From JACVRW01 sp963728495 (GTDB lineage Bacteria; Actinomycetota; Thermoleophilia; Solirubrobacterales; Thermoleophilaceae): a stretch of 64,000 nucleotides of DNA. Both the position numbers and the translations under genes were made by a program. The notes beneath the pieces are model-generated. The model was given only the letters and a program-made list of their open reading frames with translations, was not told where the DNA came from and searched no databases. Positions 7,818 through 15,640 of the stretch are shown here, one piece after another. Location of the stretch: NCBI GenBank assembly GCA_963728495.1, contig CAVSKI010000005.1, forward strand, positions 124,001 to 188,000, read 5' to 3'. Each line of letters starts with the position of its first letter. The stretch's first letter is position 1.

Positions 7818-8657
7818 ATGATTAGGGTGACCCGACGCCGATTCATGAAGGGGCCATCCCTCATTTCGCGCAGCGCCCGGCCGCCTCTCTGGCGGGAGGC
7901 TCGAATCGGTCTCGAGGCGGCTTCGCTGCTGCGAGACCCGGTCTTCCGCGGCCAGGGCCTGCCCGACGGCCGCGGGCGGCCTGTGCTGCTGATCCCCGGC
8001 TTCCTGGCCGGTGACGGGTCCTTCGCGCTGATGGCGGGCTGGCTCAAGCGGGCCGGATACCGGCCCACGCGCGCGGGAATGCGTGTAAACGTCGACTGCT
8101 CGGGCGCGGCGCTCGAGCGGCTCGAGGAACGCGTCGACCGGGTCGTGGCCGAGCAGGGCACGCGCGCGGTCGTGATCGGTCAGAGCCGGGGCGGCGGTCT
8201 GGCAAAGGCGCTCGCGGCGCGGCGGCCGGACCTGATCGGCGGGATCGTGACGCTCGGCTCACCGCAGACCGACCCGCTGGCCGTTCATCCGCTCGTGCGC
8301 CTGCAGGTGGAGGCCGTGAGCCGCCTCGGCTCGCTGGGCGCGCCCGGACTGTTCAAGCGTTCTTGCCTCGAGGGAGAGTGCTGCGCCGATTTCTGGGAGC
8401 AGCTGGCGGCTCCGTGCCCCGACGGTGTGGGCTTCGTCTCGATCTATTCACGAAGCGACGGCATCGTCGACTGGCGCGCCTGCCTGGATCCGTGCGCCGA
8501 TGAGCACGTCGAGATCTCCGCCAGCCATTGCGGAATGGCCGTGAATCCCGCCGCCTGGCGGGCCGTGGCCGAGGCGCTCGATTCCTTCGCCCGCGCGGAC
8601 AAGGGGCGCAGGCCGGCGCCGAAGACACGGCCCGGTCGCCTGCGCCGCGCCGCCTGA
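7818..8657 (+). CDS. Alpha/beta hydrolase, lipase-like
   Basis: About 279 residues from ATG7818; ATG7845 in the same frame is an alternative. The segment RPVLLIPGFLAGDGSF precedes the nucleophile elbow GQSRGG with Ser123. A SRSDGIVDW segment gives the acid and SASHCGMAVN the histidine, so the triad looks complete. It resembles triacylglycerol-lipase or PGAP1-like hydrolases of actinobacteria. There is no classical signal peptide. The C-terminus is basic (KTRPGRLRRAA). It converges on the propeller gene with a gap of only four bases. The substrate is unknown. Confidence 0.75.
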   Translation: MIRVTRRRFMKGPSLISRSARPPLWREARIGLEAASLLRDPVFRGQGLPDGRGRPVLLIPGFLAGDGSFALMAGWLKRAGYRPTRAGMRVNVDCSGAALERLEERVDRVVAEQGTRAVVIGQSRGGGLAKALAARRPDLIGGIVTLGSPQTDPLAVHPLVRLQVEAVSRLGSLGAPGLFKRSCLEGECCADFWEQLAAPCPDGVGFVSIYSRSDGIVDWRACLDPCADEHVEISASHCGMAVNPAAWRAVAEALDSFARADKGRRPAPKTRPGRLRRAA

Positions 8658-8661
8658 CGCC

Positions 8662-9834
8662 CTATCCGGCGCCGTTGCGCGCGGCCCGTACGGGTGCCGG
8701 CGCCCGCCCCACTTCCGCCAGCTTGGAGAGGCCGTAGCGGCTGCCCTTGCGGGCCAGCACCGAGAAGCGGCCGGGCAGCTCGAGGGTGCCCTCTATCGTG
8801 GCCCGGCCGTGCTTGTTCGTGCGGCCGCGGTAGCCGGCGAAGCGCACGCGGGCGCCGCGCACGGCCCGGCCGCGCCGGGTCACGCGCACCGTCACCCCGA
8901 AGGCTCCGGGCGCGGCCGCCCCGGTTACGGCGAGATCGGTGACTCGCAGGCGCTCGCGCCCGGGGCGGCGTACGAAATGCAGCAGCGCTCCGGTCGGCCC
9001 AAAAGTGAGCTCGCAGCCGGGATCGAATGGAGCGATCAGCCAGTGGAGGCGGCCGCCGAGCGTGGCGATCAGATCGAGGCCCTCGGACTCGCCGCAAAGG
9101 CTGGTCTCCAGCTCGATCCGGCGCTGCCCGCTGTCGGTGTCGATCGACCAGATCTGGTACGTGCCCTCGGTTTCTCCCGCCAACAGCAGGCGACCGTTTC
9201 GAAACACGGCGCCCGTAACGCCCGATGGGGGCACCGCGCCGGCGAGCCGGCGGACGGCGCGGATCGGCGCCGCCCCCGGAGCCGCGTTGGCCGCTGAGAT
9301 GTCGCTCGAGCGGTAGGCGAGCAGGTCGGCGCCGCTGCTCGTCCATACGAGCTCTCCGTCCGGGGAGGTCTCGGCCCACATCGCCTTGGGGATCTCCGCC
9401 GGGTCGAGCTTCACGTAGTAGCGAAAGCCGAGCGTGGTCGGATCGGCCACCCCGAACGACCCGGTTCCACAGGTGTTGCCGACTCCGGCCGTGTAGCACT
9501 CGAGCGGAAGCAACACACGCCCGCCCTCTCCCGGATTCCAGGTGGGATCGCCGATGTGGTTGTAGCCCTCCATCGCCTTCACGTCGGGGGGTATCGCGCC
9601 GCCCACGCCGGCCGTCTGCCTCAGGGACGGAGTGGTCTGCCAGAGCCCCTCGAACACGCCCACGAAGAAGATGCGCTCCTTCGCGGGATCCGAGGTCAGC
9701 CCCTGCCAGTAGGTCAGCGGCACCGAGCTGGCGCCGGTGAGCAGCCAGCGGCCGGGGTCCTCGGCCTGGGCGACAGGGCACGCCGCAACGAACACAACGG
9801 CAGCGATGACGGCCAGGAGCCGGACGCGGTGCAC
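8662..9834 (-). CDS. Secreted propeller-like protein with C-terminal Ig-like domain
   Basis: A 390-residue protein from GTG9834 with a clear signal peptide (about residues 1-24, ending VAQA). The middle has repeated beta-strand units (for example TSPDGELVWTSSGADLLAYR and FRNGRLLLAGETEGTYQIW) suggesting a beta-propeller of WD40/PD40 type. The final 80 residues (VTVRVTRRGRAVRGARVRF onward) look like a bacterial Ig-like or carboxypeptidase-regulatory-like domain. Several cysteines could form disulfides outside the cell. I do not recognise a specific function. Its start is divergent from the Gly/Cys-repeat gene at 9884. Confidence 0.65.
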   Translation of the reverse strand: MHRVRLLAVIAAVVFVAACPVAQAEDPGRWLLTGASSVPLTYWQGLTSDPAKERIFFVGVFEGLWQTTPSLRQTAGVGGAIPPDVKAMEGYNHIGDPTWNPGEGGRVLLPLECYTAGVGNTCGTGSFGVADPTTLGFRYYVKLDPAEIPKAMWAETSPDGELVWTSSGADLLAYRSSDISAANAAPGAAPIRAVRRLAGAVPPSGVTGAVFRNGRLLLAGETEGTYQIWSIDTDSGQRRIELETSLCGESEGLDLIATLGGRLHWLIAPFDPGCELTFGPTGALLHFVRRPGRERLRVTDLAVTGAAAPGAFGVTVRVTRRGRAVRGARVRFAGYRGRTNKHGRATIEGTLELPGRFSVLARKGSRYGLSKLAEVGRAPAPVRAARNGAG

Positions 9835-9883
9835 CCCGCCAGCGTAGGCAAAACCGCAACCCGGCGGGGGTTAGAGTGCGCCG

Positions 9884-10195
9884 ATGGCCGAAGCGGGAAT
9901 CGTGGGTAGCACCGGCACGTTCGCGAGCGCCGGAGTGATCGGCAGCGCGGGCACCGCCGCCGGCGCGGGGGTCGTCGGCAGCGCCGGCACCGTGGCGAGC
10001 GCGGGCGTGATCGGCTCCGCGGGCGTGGTCCTCAGCGCCGGCGTCGTGGCCAGCGCCGCGATCGTGGGCGGCGTGGCCAACAGCGGTTGCCTTGGATGCG
10101 TGGGCTGCGTCGGGTGCGTGGGATGTATGGGCTGCGTGGGATGCATCGGCTGCGTGGGGCTGCGCGGCGCGGTTGGCGTCGTGGGCCGATCGTGA
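9884..10195 (+). CDS. Small Gly/Ala/Ser and Gly-Cys-X triplet-repeat protein (unknown)
   Basis: A 103-residue protein made almost wholly of three-residue repeats. Residues 5-67 have a period of 6-12 residues of the type GVIGSA/GTVASA. Residues 68-92 are Gly-Cys-hydrophobic triplets, with eight cysteines at 69, 72, 75, 78, 81, 84, 87 and 90. It has no signal peptide, no charged residues to speak of, and a short GRS end. Synonymous changes between repeats (AGC/TCC for Ser, TGC/TGT for Cys) favour real protein coding. A Pro/Thr-rich frame is open on the other strand, so strand choice is not certain. It is followed 21 bp later by a DsbA-family gene and then a sulfurtransferase. Function unknown. 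Confidence 0.55.
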   Translation: MAEAGIVGSTGTFASAGVIGSAGTAAGAGVVGSAGTVASAGVIGSAGVVLSAGVVASAAIVGGVANSGCLGCVGCVGCVGCMGCVGCIGCVGLRGAVGVVGRS

Positions 10196-10216
10196 CTCGC
10201 GCTACCTTCGATTCCC

Positions 10217-10876
10217 ATGCACGTCGAAATCTGGTCCGACATCGCGTGTCCCTGGTGTTACATCGGCAAGCGCCGCTTCGAGACCGCCCTCGCCGCCTTC
10301 GAGCACAGTGACGAGGTGCGCGTGACCTGGCGCAGCTTCGAGCTCGACCCCGAGGCGCCGCGCGAGCGCGAGGGTGACCGCGCCGCCCACCTGGCCGAGA
10401 AATACGGGATGAGCCACGGCCAGGCGATCGGGATGCAGGATCACATGACGGAGGTGGCCGCCGGCGAGGGGCTCGATTTTCGTTTCGACATTGCCCGCGC
10501 CGGAAACACGTTCGACGCGCATCGGCTGGTGCATCTCGCCGCCGCCCATGATCTGCAGGACCGCATGAAGGAGCGCCTGCTCGCGGCCTACTTCAATGAG
10601 GGCGAGAACATGGCCGACCGCGAGGCGCTCGAGCGGCTCGCCGTCGCGACCGGACTGCCCGAGGAGGAGGTTCGCGACGTGCTGGAAGGCGACCGCTACT
10701 CCGCGGAGGTGCGCGAGGACGAACGCACCGCCGCGTCGCTGGGCATCACCGCAGTCCCCTTCTTCGCGGTCGATCGCAGCTTCGGCGCCTCGGGGGCCCA
10801 GGCGCCCGAGATCCTGGGCAAGCTGCTCGAACGCGCGTGGTCCGAGCGTTCGCCCCGGCCGGTCCATGGCCGCTGA
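10217..10876 (+). CDS. DsbA-family (FrnE-like) thiol oxidoreductase
   Basis: A 219-residue thioredoxin-fold protein of the DsbA/FrnE group, cytoplasmic because no signal peptide is present. The active-site CPWC is at residues 11-14 just after the first strand (MHVEIWSDIACPWC). The helical insertion follows, and ITAVPFFAVDRSFGASGAQ near the C-terminus is the cis-Pro segment and substrate loop. FrnE-like proteins act in thiol redox stress or polyketide biosynthesis. The preceding Cys-repeat protein is a possible partner. The next gene, a sulfurtransferase, overlaps it by 11 bases. Confidence 0.88.
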   Translation: MHVEIWSDIACPWCYIGKRRFETALAAFEHSDEVRVTWRSFELDPEAPREREGDRAAHLAEKYGMSHGQAIGMQDHMTEVAAGEGLDFRFDIARAGNTFDAHRLVHLAAAHDLQDRMKERLLAAYFNEGENMADREALERLAVATGLPEEEVRDVLEGDRYSAEVREDERTAASLGITAVPFFAVDRSFGASGAQAPEILGKLLERAWSERSPRPVHGR

Positions 10877-11702
10877 CATGCCGCCATTCGGCCCCCTCGT
10901 CGACGTCGATTGGCTCCGGGCGCATCTCGGCGAGCCCAACGTGGCGGTGGTCGACTGCCGCTACACCCTGGGAGACCCGGAGGCCGGACGGAGGGGGTGG
11001 CTCGCCGGGCACATCCCGGGCGCGGCCTTCCTCAGCGTGGGCGAGGACCTCGCGAGCGAGCTGCGCGACGGCGGCAGGGACGGCGGGCGAGCCCCCCTTC
11101 CGCAGGCGCGCGACTTCCAAGCGTCGGCGCGCCGGGCGGGCATTGGCCGGAGTTCTCTGGTCGTGGCCTACGACGAGGCCGGCGAGGGCGGGGCTTCGCG
11201 ACTGTGGTGGCTGCTCCGCCACTTCGGCCACGACTCCGTTGCTGTGCTCGACGGCGCCCTCGGGGCGTGGAGGGAGGCGGGCGGCGAACTGCGGGGCGGA
11301 GACGAGCAGACGGCGCCCGGCGACTTCGCCGCCGCCGACGAACGCCCGGGCGACACGATCGCCCTGGAGGACGTCAAGGAAGGGTCACCGCGCCTGCTCG
11401 ACGCGCGCGAGCCCGAGCGTTTTCGTGGTGAGCAGGAGCCGATGGACCCGGTGGCGGGCCACATCCCGGGCGCGAACAACGTGCCGTCGCCCGAGCTCAC
11501 CCCGGGCGGTCGCTTTCCCGACGAGGATGAGCTGAGACAGCAACTCGGCGACGAGCCCTTCGTGGCCTACTGCGGCTCCGGCATCACCGCCACCACGCTG
11601 CTCCTCGCCGCGGAGATCGCGGGGGTGGAGGGCCGGCTCTACCCGGGCTCGTGGAGCGAGTGGTCGCGGCGCGGATTGCCGGTGGAGACGGGCGAGGGCT
11701 AG
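10866..11702 (+). CDS. Thiosulfate/3-mercaptopyruvate sulfurtransferase
   Basis: A two-domain rhodanese of about 278 residues. ATG10866 overlaps the DsbA gene; ATG10878 in frame is an alternative just after that stop. The N-terminal non-catalytic domain has VVDCRYTLGDP and GHIPGAAFLSV. The C-terminal domain has LLDAREPERFRGE, GHIPGANN and the active-site loop YCGSGITA. The CGSGxT loop resembles mercaptopyruvate sulfurtransferases (SseA-like) more than thiosulfate rhodaneses. It transfers sulfane sulfur to thiols or cyanide. It ends near a long nested inverted-repeat element. Confidence 0.9.
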   Translation: MAADMPPFGPLVDVDWLRAHLGEPNVAVVDCRYTLGDPEAGRRGWLAGHIPGAAFLSVGEDLASELRDGGRDGGRAPLPQARDFQASARRAGIGRSSLVVAYDEAGEGGASRLWWLLRHFGHDSVAVLDGALGAWREAGGELRGGDEQTAPGDFAAADERPGDTIALEDVKEGSPRLLDAREPERFRGEQEPMDPVAGHIPGANNVPSPELTPGGRFPDEDELRQQLGDEPFVAYCGSGITATTLLLAAEIAGVEGRLYPGSWSEWSRRGLPVETGEG

Positions 11703-11720
11703 CGCTTCGCGGACCCGCCG

Positions 11721-11960
11721 GCGCTGCGCGAGCCGCCGGCTGCCGGGCGCCGGCGTTTCTTGACGGCAGCAACAAAGGGTGGAAGCGGCTTTGTGACGCT
11801 CCCGTAACCCGGTTCGGGGTCGCTGTCCTGGATCGCACCCCGCACAGGGGTGCAAAGCAGGACGGTGCCGAACGCGGCGGCCACGCCGCGCCCGCCGAGG
11901 GGCTTGTGTTACAGCGCCGCGACAACGGTCACGACCCGCTCGCGGCGGCTCGCGCAGCGC
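11721..11960. repeat. Long nested inverted-repeat element, copy A
   Basis: The ends are perfect 18-bp inverted repeats, 11721-11738 and 11943-11960 (starting GCGCTGCGCGAG). Inside are GTGAC/GTAAC at 11793-11808 mirrored by GTTAC/GTCAC at 11908-11932. The centre is a hairpin within a hairpin: GTCCTG (11825) pairs with CAGGAC (11858), enclosing GCACCCC and GGGGTGC. The motif GACGGCAGCAACAAAGGG near 11762 recurs in copy C. It fills the 270-bp gap between two convergent genes and has no convincing coding potential. Copies B (40440) and C (59417) share the architecture. Confidence 0.75.
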
Positions 11961-11972
11961 AAGTCCGTCCGG

Positions 11973-12398
11973 CTAATCCCCAGCCTCGGAAAAGCGCCAG
12001 CAGGCGAAGCGCTCCGGCGCCAGCCGCAGCAGCGGCCCCGGTGGCGGCTCGGCGCGGTACTGCTCGTACTTGGCCGCCAGCGCCTCGAGCGCCGCGCCCG
12101 CATCGGACGCATCGAGCACCGCCACCGTCCCGCGCACCTCCACCCAGGCCAGCCGCGCCCAGTCGTCGTGGTAGGCGTCCACCAACAGAGTCGCCTGCGG
12201 CCGGCGGCGCAGCCGGCGCACCCGGGCCGGCTCCTCGGAGCGCTTGGGCTTGCTGTCGATCGCGCTCCACAGCGCGCCCTCGAATACGGCGAAGGTAACG
12301 GGCAGGACGCGGGGCAGGTCGGCCTCGTCGAGCAGTCCCATCCGGGCCACGGGAGCGGCGATGATCAGTTCGCGCGCCCAGTCGGGTAATGCTTCCAA
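11973..12398 (-). CDS. PPOX-class F420-dependent oxidoreductase (TIGR03668-like)
   Basis: A 141-residue split-barrel flavin/deazaflavin-binding protein of the pyridoxamine-phosphate-oxidase fold. It contains ARMGLLDEADLPRVLPVTFA at the N-terminus, a SKPKR segment and RRRPQATLLVDAYHDDWARL, then WVEVRGTVAVL. These match the actinobacterial TIGR03668 (Rv0121-like) F420-dependent group. Members reduce small substrates with F420H2, substrates mostly unknown. The neighbouring divergent gene is an LLM-class enzyme, also an F420-type family. The gene ends close to repeat element A. Confidence 0.82.
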   Translation of the reverse strand: MEALPDWARELIIAAPVARMGLLDEADLPRVLPVTFAVFEGALWSAIDSKPKRSEEPARVRRLRRRPQATLLVDAYHDDWARLAWVEVRGTVAVLDASDAGAALEALAAKYEQYRAEPPPGPLLRLAPERFACWRFSEAGD

Positions 12399-12430
12399 AG
12401 CCAGGCCAGCGAGACTACGGAAGGAAACGC

Positions 12431-13291
12431 ATGGAGATCGGGATAGGACTCCCCACCACGATTCCCGGAGTCAAGGGGAGCGAAGTGATCGAGTGGGCAC
12501 AGCGGGCCGAGGACGCCGGGTTCTCCTGCCTCGGGACGATCGATCGGCTGGTCTATGCCAACTACGAGCCCTTCATCGCGCTCGCCGCGGCGGCCGCGGT
12601 AACCGAGCGGATCGCCCTGACCACGGCGATCGCGATCCTCCCCTACCGCCTCAGCACCGCGGTCGTAGCCAAGCAGGCCGCGACCATCCAGGACCTCTCC
12701 GGAGGGCGGCTGGTGCTCGGAGCCGCCGTGGGCGGGCGCCCAGACGACTTCGAGGCCAGCGGTGCGCCGTTCGAGGGCCGCGGCCGGCGCATCGAGGAGA
12801 TGCTCGACGACATGAAGCGCATCTGGGCCGGTGAGGAGCGCGGCTTCGCCGGCGCGATCGGCCCTGATGTGTCGGCGAATCCGCCCAGGATTCTCGTGGG
12901 CGGCCAGGTCGACGCCGCCTTTCGCCGCGCGGCCGAGTACGGCGACGGATGGATCAGTGGCGGCGGCCCGCCGGAGATGTTCGGCGACTCGCGAGCGAAG
13001 GTGGAGGCCGCGTTCCGCGACGCCGGCCGCAGCGAACGGCCGACCGCCTCGACGCTCTCCTACTTCTCGCTCGACGCCGATCCCGAGAGCCAGGCGCAAG
13101 CCACGCTCGGCGACTACTACTCGTTCATGCCCGAATACGCAGGCATGGTCGTGGCCAGCGCGGTCAAGAGCGAGGACGAGGTAAAGGAGCGGGCGCGGAT
13201 GTTCGCGGAGCAGGGTTGCGACGAGCTGATCTTCTTCCCCTCCTCCTCGGATCCCGGGCAGGTGGACAAGCTGGCGGCGGCGGTGCTCTGA
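12431..13291 (+). CDS. LLM-class flavin/F420-dependent oxidoreductase
   Basis: A 286-residue luciferase-like monooxygenase-family TIM barrel. ATG12431 follows a purine-rich GGAAGGAAA stretch; the frame opens slightly upstream without support. Visible family features are IGIGLPTTIPG, a WAQRAEDAGFSCLGTIDRL segment, LSGGRLVLGAAVGGRPDDFEA and a DGWISGGGPPEMF segment near the cofactor site. Such proteins use F420 or FMN. With the divergent PPOX-class gene it suggests an F420-using host. The substrate is not predictable. Confidence 0.88.
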   Translation: MEIGIGLPTTIPGVKGSEVIEWAQRAEDAGFSCLGTIDRLVYANYEPFIALAAAAAVTERIALTTAIAILPYRLSTAVVAKQAATIQDLSGGRLVLGAAVGGRPDDFEASGAPFEGRGRRIEEMLDDMKRIWAGEERGFAGAIGPDVSANPPRILVGGQVDAAFRRAAEYGDGWISGGGPPEMFGDSRAKVEAAFRDAGRSERPTASTLSYFSLDADPESQAQATLGDYYSFMPEYAGMVVASAVKSEDEVKERARMFAEQGCDELIFFPSSSDPGQVDKLAAAVL

Positions 13292-13328
13292 GAGGTCTGT
13301 CCACCCCGCCCGCCACGATGGCGGGTGG

Positions 13329-13709
13329 ATGCCTTCAGCCAAGCTCGTTGTAGGCGGCGCTGCCGCCACCGCGGCCCTGGGGGTGCGCGTGGCCCGGTCG
13401 CTCTATGGGCGCTGGCGTGTGCTGCCCGAGCAGGACCGCCGCCGCATCGAGGGCCTGGCCGAGGACCTCAAGCACAGAGCGCTCGAGCTGCGTGGCGCCT
13501 CCGACTCCGAGCGGGCCAACGAGGGCCTGCGGGTGGCGAACGAGACGCTTGCCGCGGCGCTGGTCGAAACCGCCGCGGCCAATCCCGAGGTGGATGAGGA
13601 CGAAGTGCTCCAGCTGCGCTCCGATCTCAAGCGGGAGCTCGAACGCCTGCGCAAAGCCGACATTAAGGCTCTGAGAACACGGCGCGAGCCGAGCACTCCG
13701 CCTGGTTAG
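13329..13709 (+). CDS. Small protein with N-terminal membrane segment and coiled coil (unknown)
   Basis: A 126-residue protein. Residues 5-26 (KLVVGGAAATAALGVRVARS) may be a weak membrane segment. The rest is highly charged and helical, with probable coiled coil around residues 40-118. The C-terminus is basic and proline-ended. No enzyme motif is seen and I do not recognise a family. It sits 30 bp upstream of the OpuC transporter operon on the same strand and could be co-transcribed with it. Confidence 0.6.
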   Translation: MPSAKLVVGGAAATAALGVRVARSLYGRWRVLPEQDRRRIEGLAEDLKHRALELRGASDSERANEGLRVANETLAAALVETAAANPEVDEDEVLQLRSDLKRELERLRKADIKALRTRREPSTPPG

Positions 13710-13739
13710 ACTCTTCGCCTTCCTCCGGGAACCCCACCC

Positions 13740-14933
13740 GTGAATATCTCAGATTCCGCCCACACCTCGGGGTCGTCGTCACGCCCCGCCGCCGCCACCC
13801 TCGAGTTCAGGGAGGCGACCAAGATCTATCCGGGCCAGGACGAGCCCGCCGTCGACGCCCTCTCCCTGGAGGTTCCGTCGGGTGAGATCTGCGTGCTCGT
13901 GGGACCGTCGGGCTGCGGCAAGACCACCGCCATGCGGATGGTCAACCGGATGATCGACATCACCGAGGGCGACATCCTGCTCGACGGCCGCAGCGTCAAG
14001 AAGAGCCAGCCCGCCGAGCTGCGCCGCGAGATCGGCTACGCGATCCAGCAGATCGGCCTCTTCCCCCACCTCTCCGTGTCCGACAACATCGCCACGGTGC
14101 CGCGCCTGCTGGGCTGGGACAAGCAGCGCATCCGCAGCCGCGTGGACGAGCTGCTCGAGCTGGTCAGCCTCGACCCGAACGAGACGCGCGACCGCTTCCC
14201 CGCCCAGCTCTCGGGCGGCCAGCGCCAGCGCATCGGGGTGGCCCGGGCGCTCGCGGTGGACCCGCCGCTGATGTTGATGGACGAGCCCTTCGGAGCCATC
14301 GACCCGATCAACCGCGAGCGGCTGCAGAACGAGTTCCTGCGCCTGCAGCGCGAGATCCGCAAGACGATCGTGTTCGTGACCCACGACATCGACGAGGCGA
14401 TCAAGATGGGCGATCGCATCGCGATCCTCCAGAAGGGCGGCAAGCTCGCCCAGTACGCCCCGCCCGCCGAGCTGCTCATGTACCCGAAGGGGCGCTTTGT
14501 GGAGGACTTCGTCGGCGCCGACCGCGCGCTGAAGCGGCTCGCCCTCCAGCGGGTTCGCGATGTGGACCTCTGGAAGGCCCCGCTCGTGCGTATCGGTGAG
14601 CCCGTGCCCCAGGCCCAGGCGAAGGCGAACGACAGCGAGGTGCCGTACCCGCTGCTCGTGGACGAGTCCGGGCGCCCACTCGGGTGGCTCTCGGACAAGG
14701 GGTTGCAGGGCGAGCGGGTGGCCGAGGAGCTGCGCTCCCCCGCCAAGCCGGTGCTCGAGCTCGACGACATCCTGCGCGACGCCCTGTCCGATCTCCTCCA
14801 GGAGGAGGCCCGGTACGGACCGGTGGTCGACGACAAGGGTGCGGTCTGCGGCGTGCTGTCTATCGAGATGCTCGCCCACGCGCTGCGCACCGACCCCGAA
14901 AACGTGCCGAGCGGAGCGGACGCGGCCGCGTGA
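13740..14933 (+). CDS. opuCA: Glycine betaine/choline/carnitine ABC transporter ATPase (OpuCA/ProV-like)
   Basis: A 397-residue ABC ATPase starting at GTG13740. Walker A GPSGCGKT is at residues 55-62; the signature LSGGQRQRIG and Walker B LMLMDEPFGAID follow. After the ATPase (about 20-260) comes a C-terminal pair of CBS-like segments (about 300-385: ending with DKGAVCGVLSIEMLAHAL), typical of quaternary-amine transporters where they sense ionic strength. It leads an operon ATPase-permease-permease-binding protein, each overlapping by 4 bases. It energises osmoprotectant uptake. Confidence 0.93.
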   Translation: MNISDSAHTSGSSSRPAAATLEFREATKIYPGQDEPAVDALSLEVPSGEICVLVGPSGCGKTTAMRMVNRMIDITEGDILLDGRSVKKSQPAELRREIGYAIQQIGLFPHLSVSDNIATVPRLLGWDKQRIRSRVDELLELVSLDPNETRDRFPAQLSGGQRQRIGVARALAVDPPLMLMDEPFGAIDPINRERLQNEFLRLQREIRKTIVFVTHDIDEAIKMGDRIAILQKGGKLAQYAPPAELLMYPKGRFVEDFVGADRALKRLALQRVRDVDLWKAPLVRIGEPVPQAQAKANDSEVPYPLLVDESGRPLGWLSDKGLQGERVAEELRSPAKPVLELDDILRDALSDLLQEEARYGPVVDDKGAVCGVLSIEMLAHALRTDPENVPSGADAAA

Positions 14934-15640
14934 TCACGCCTCTGGCACAGGGCGGCCTGGAGATCCGCAAGGAGGGCACCGAGAGCTGCGAGGCGGACAA
15001 CGGCTTCTGCCCCGACTGGATCGCCGACAACTTCGACCGCTACGTCGATCCCTTCTTTCAGCACGTGTTCCTGACCGTGGTGGCCGTGACGATCGGCTTC
15101 GGCATCTCCTTCGCCCTTGCCGTGGTCGCCTACCGACGGCGCTGGCTGGTGAACCCGATCACGCAGGTCACCGGCGTGCTCTACACGATCCCCAGCATCG
15201 CGGCCTTCTTCCTGCTGCTGCCGGTCACCGGACGCGGCAACACGACGGCGCTGGTAGCGCTCGTGGCCTACGTGCTGCTGATCATCTTCCGCAACATCCT
15301 CGCCGGGCTGGACAACGTCCCCGAGGAGACCAAGGACGCCGGGCGGGGCATGGGCCTGACCGATCGCCAGCTGCTCTGGCGAGTGGAGGTGCCGCTGGCG
15401 CTGCCGGAGATCATGGCCGGCCTGCGCATCGCGGTCACCACCACCGTGGGGCTGGCCACGCTGGCCTTCTTCGCCGGGGCCGGGGGCCTCGGCGAGCAGA
15501 TCTTCGCCGACATCACGTTCAAGTCGAACGTCGTCGTGGCCGGCGGGCTGGCCGTGCTGCTGGCCGCCGTTCTCGACGGACTGATCCTGCTGGCACAGAG
15601 GGCGATCACGCCATGGACGAGGGCGGCGGCGGCGCGATGA
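14930..15640 (+). CDS. opuCB: OpuC-type ABC permease 1 (OpuCB-like)
   Basis: A 236-residue permease from GTG14930 in a GTGA overlap with the ATPase stop. About 35 periplasmic or cytoplasmic residues precede the first membrane segment. The EAA loop reads ETKDAGRGMGLTDRQLLWRV, matching the VxxAARGMGMT consensus of OpuC/ProW permeases. The protein partners the permease at 15637 in the quaternary-amine transporter. The N-terminus carries two cysteines (SCEADNGFCPDW), which is unusual and could form a disulfide if exported. Confidence 0.9.
   Translation: MITPLAQGGLEIRKEGTESCEADNGFCPDWIADNFDRYVDPFFQHVFLTVVAVTIGFGISFALAVVAYRRRWLVNPITQVTGVLYTIPSIAAFFLLLPVTGRGNTTALVALVAYVLLIIFRNILAGLDNVPEETKDAGRGMGLTDRQLLWRVEVPLALPEIMAGLRIAVTTTVGLATLAFFAGAGGLGEQIFADITFKSNVVVAGGLAVLLAAVLDGLILLAQRAITPWTRAAAAR

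Noticed and set aside
10088..10170. Short tandem DNA repeats that look like a tiny CRISPR or VNTR
   Set aside because: The unit is a 9-bp codon repeat (Gly-Cys-X) in frame with an open reading frame; there are no unique spacers.
9871..10242. Pro/Thr-rich 123-codon minus-strand frame opposite the Gly-Cys protein
   Set aside because: It overlaps the DsbA-family gene start and uses rarer codons in the repeat (ATA, CAT). The plus strand gives a more regular protein. I cannot exclude it fully, so confidence in the plus-strand gene is kept moderate.
11651..12298. 215-codon frame across repeat element A
   Set aside because: It reads through the inverted repeats and antisense to the PPOX gene; composition is Arg/Ala/Pro noise.
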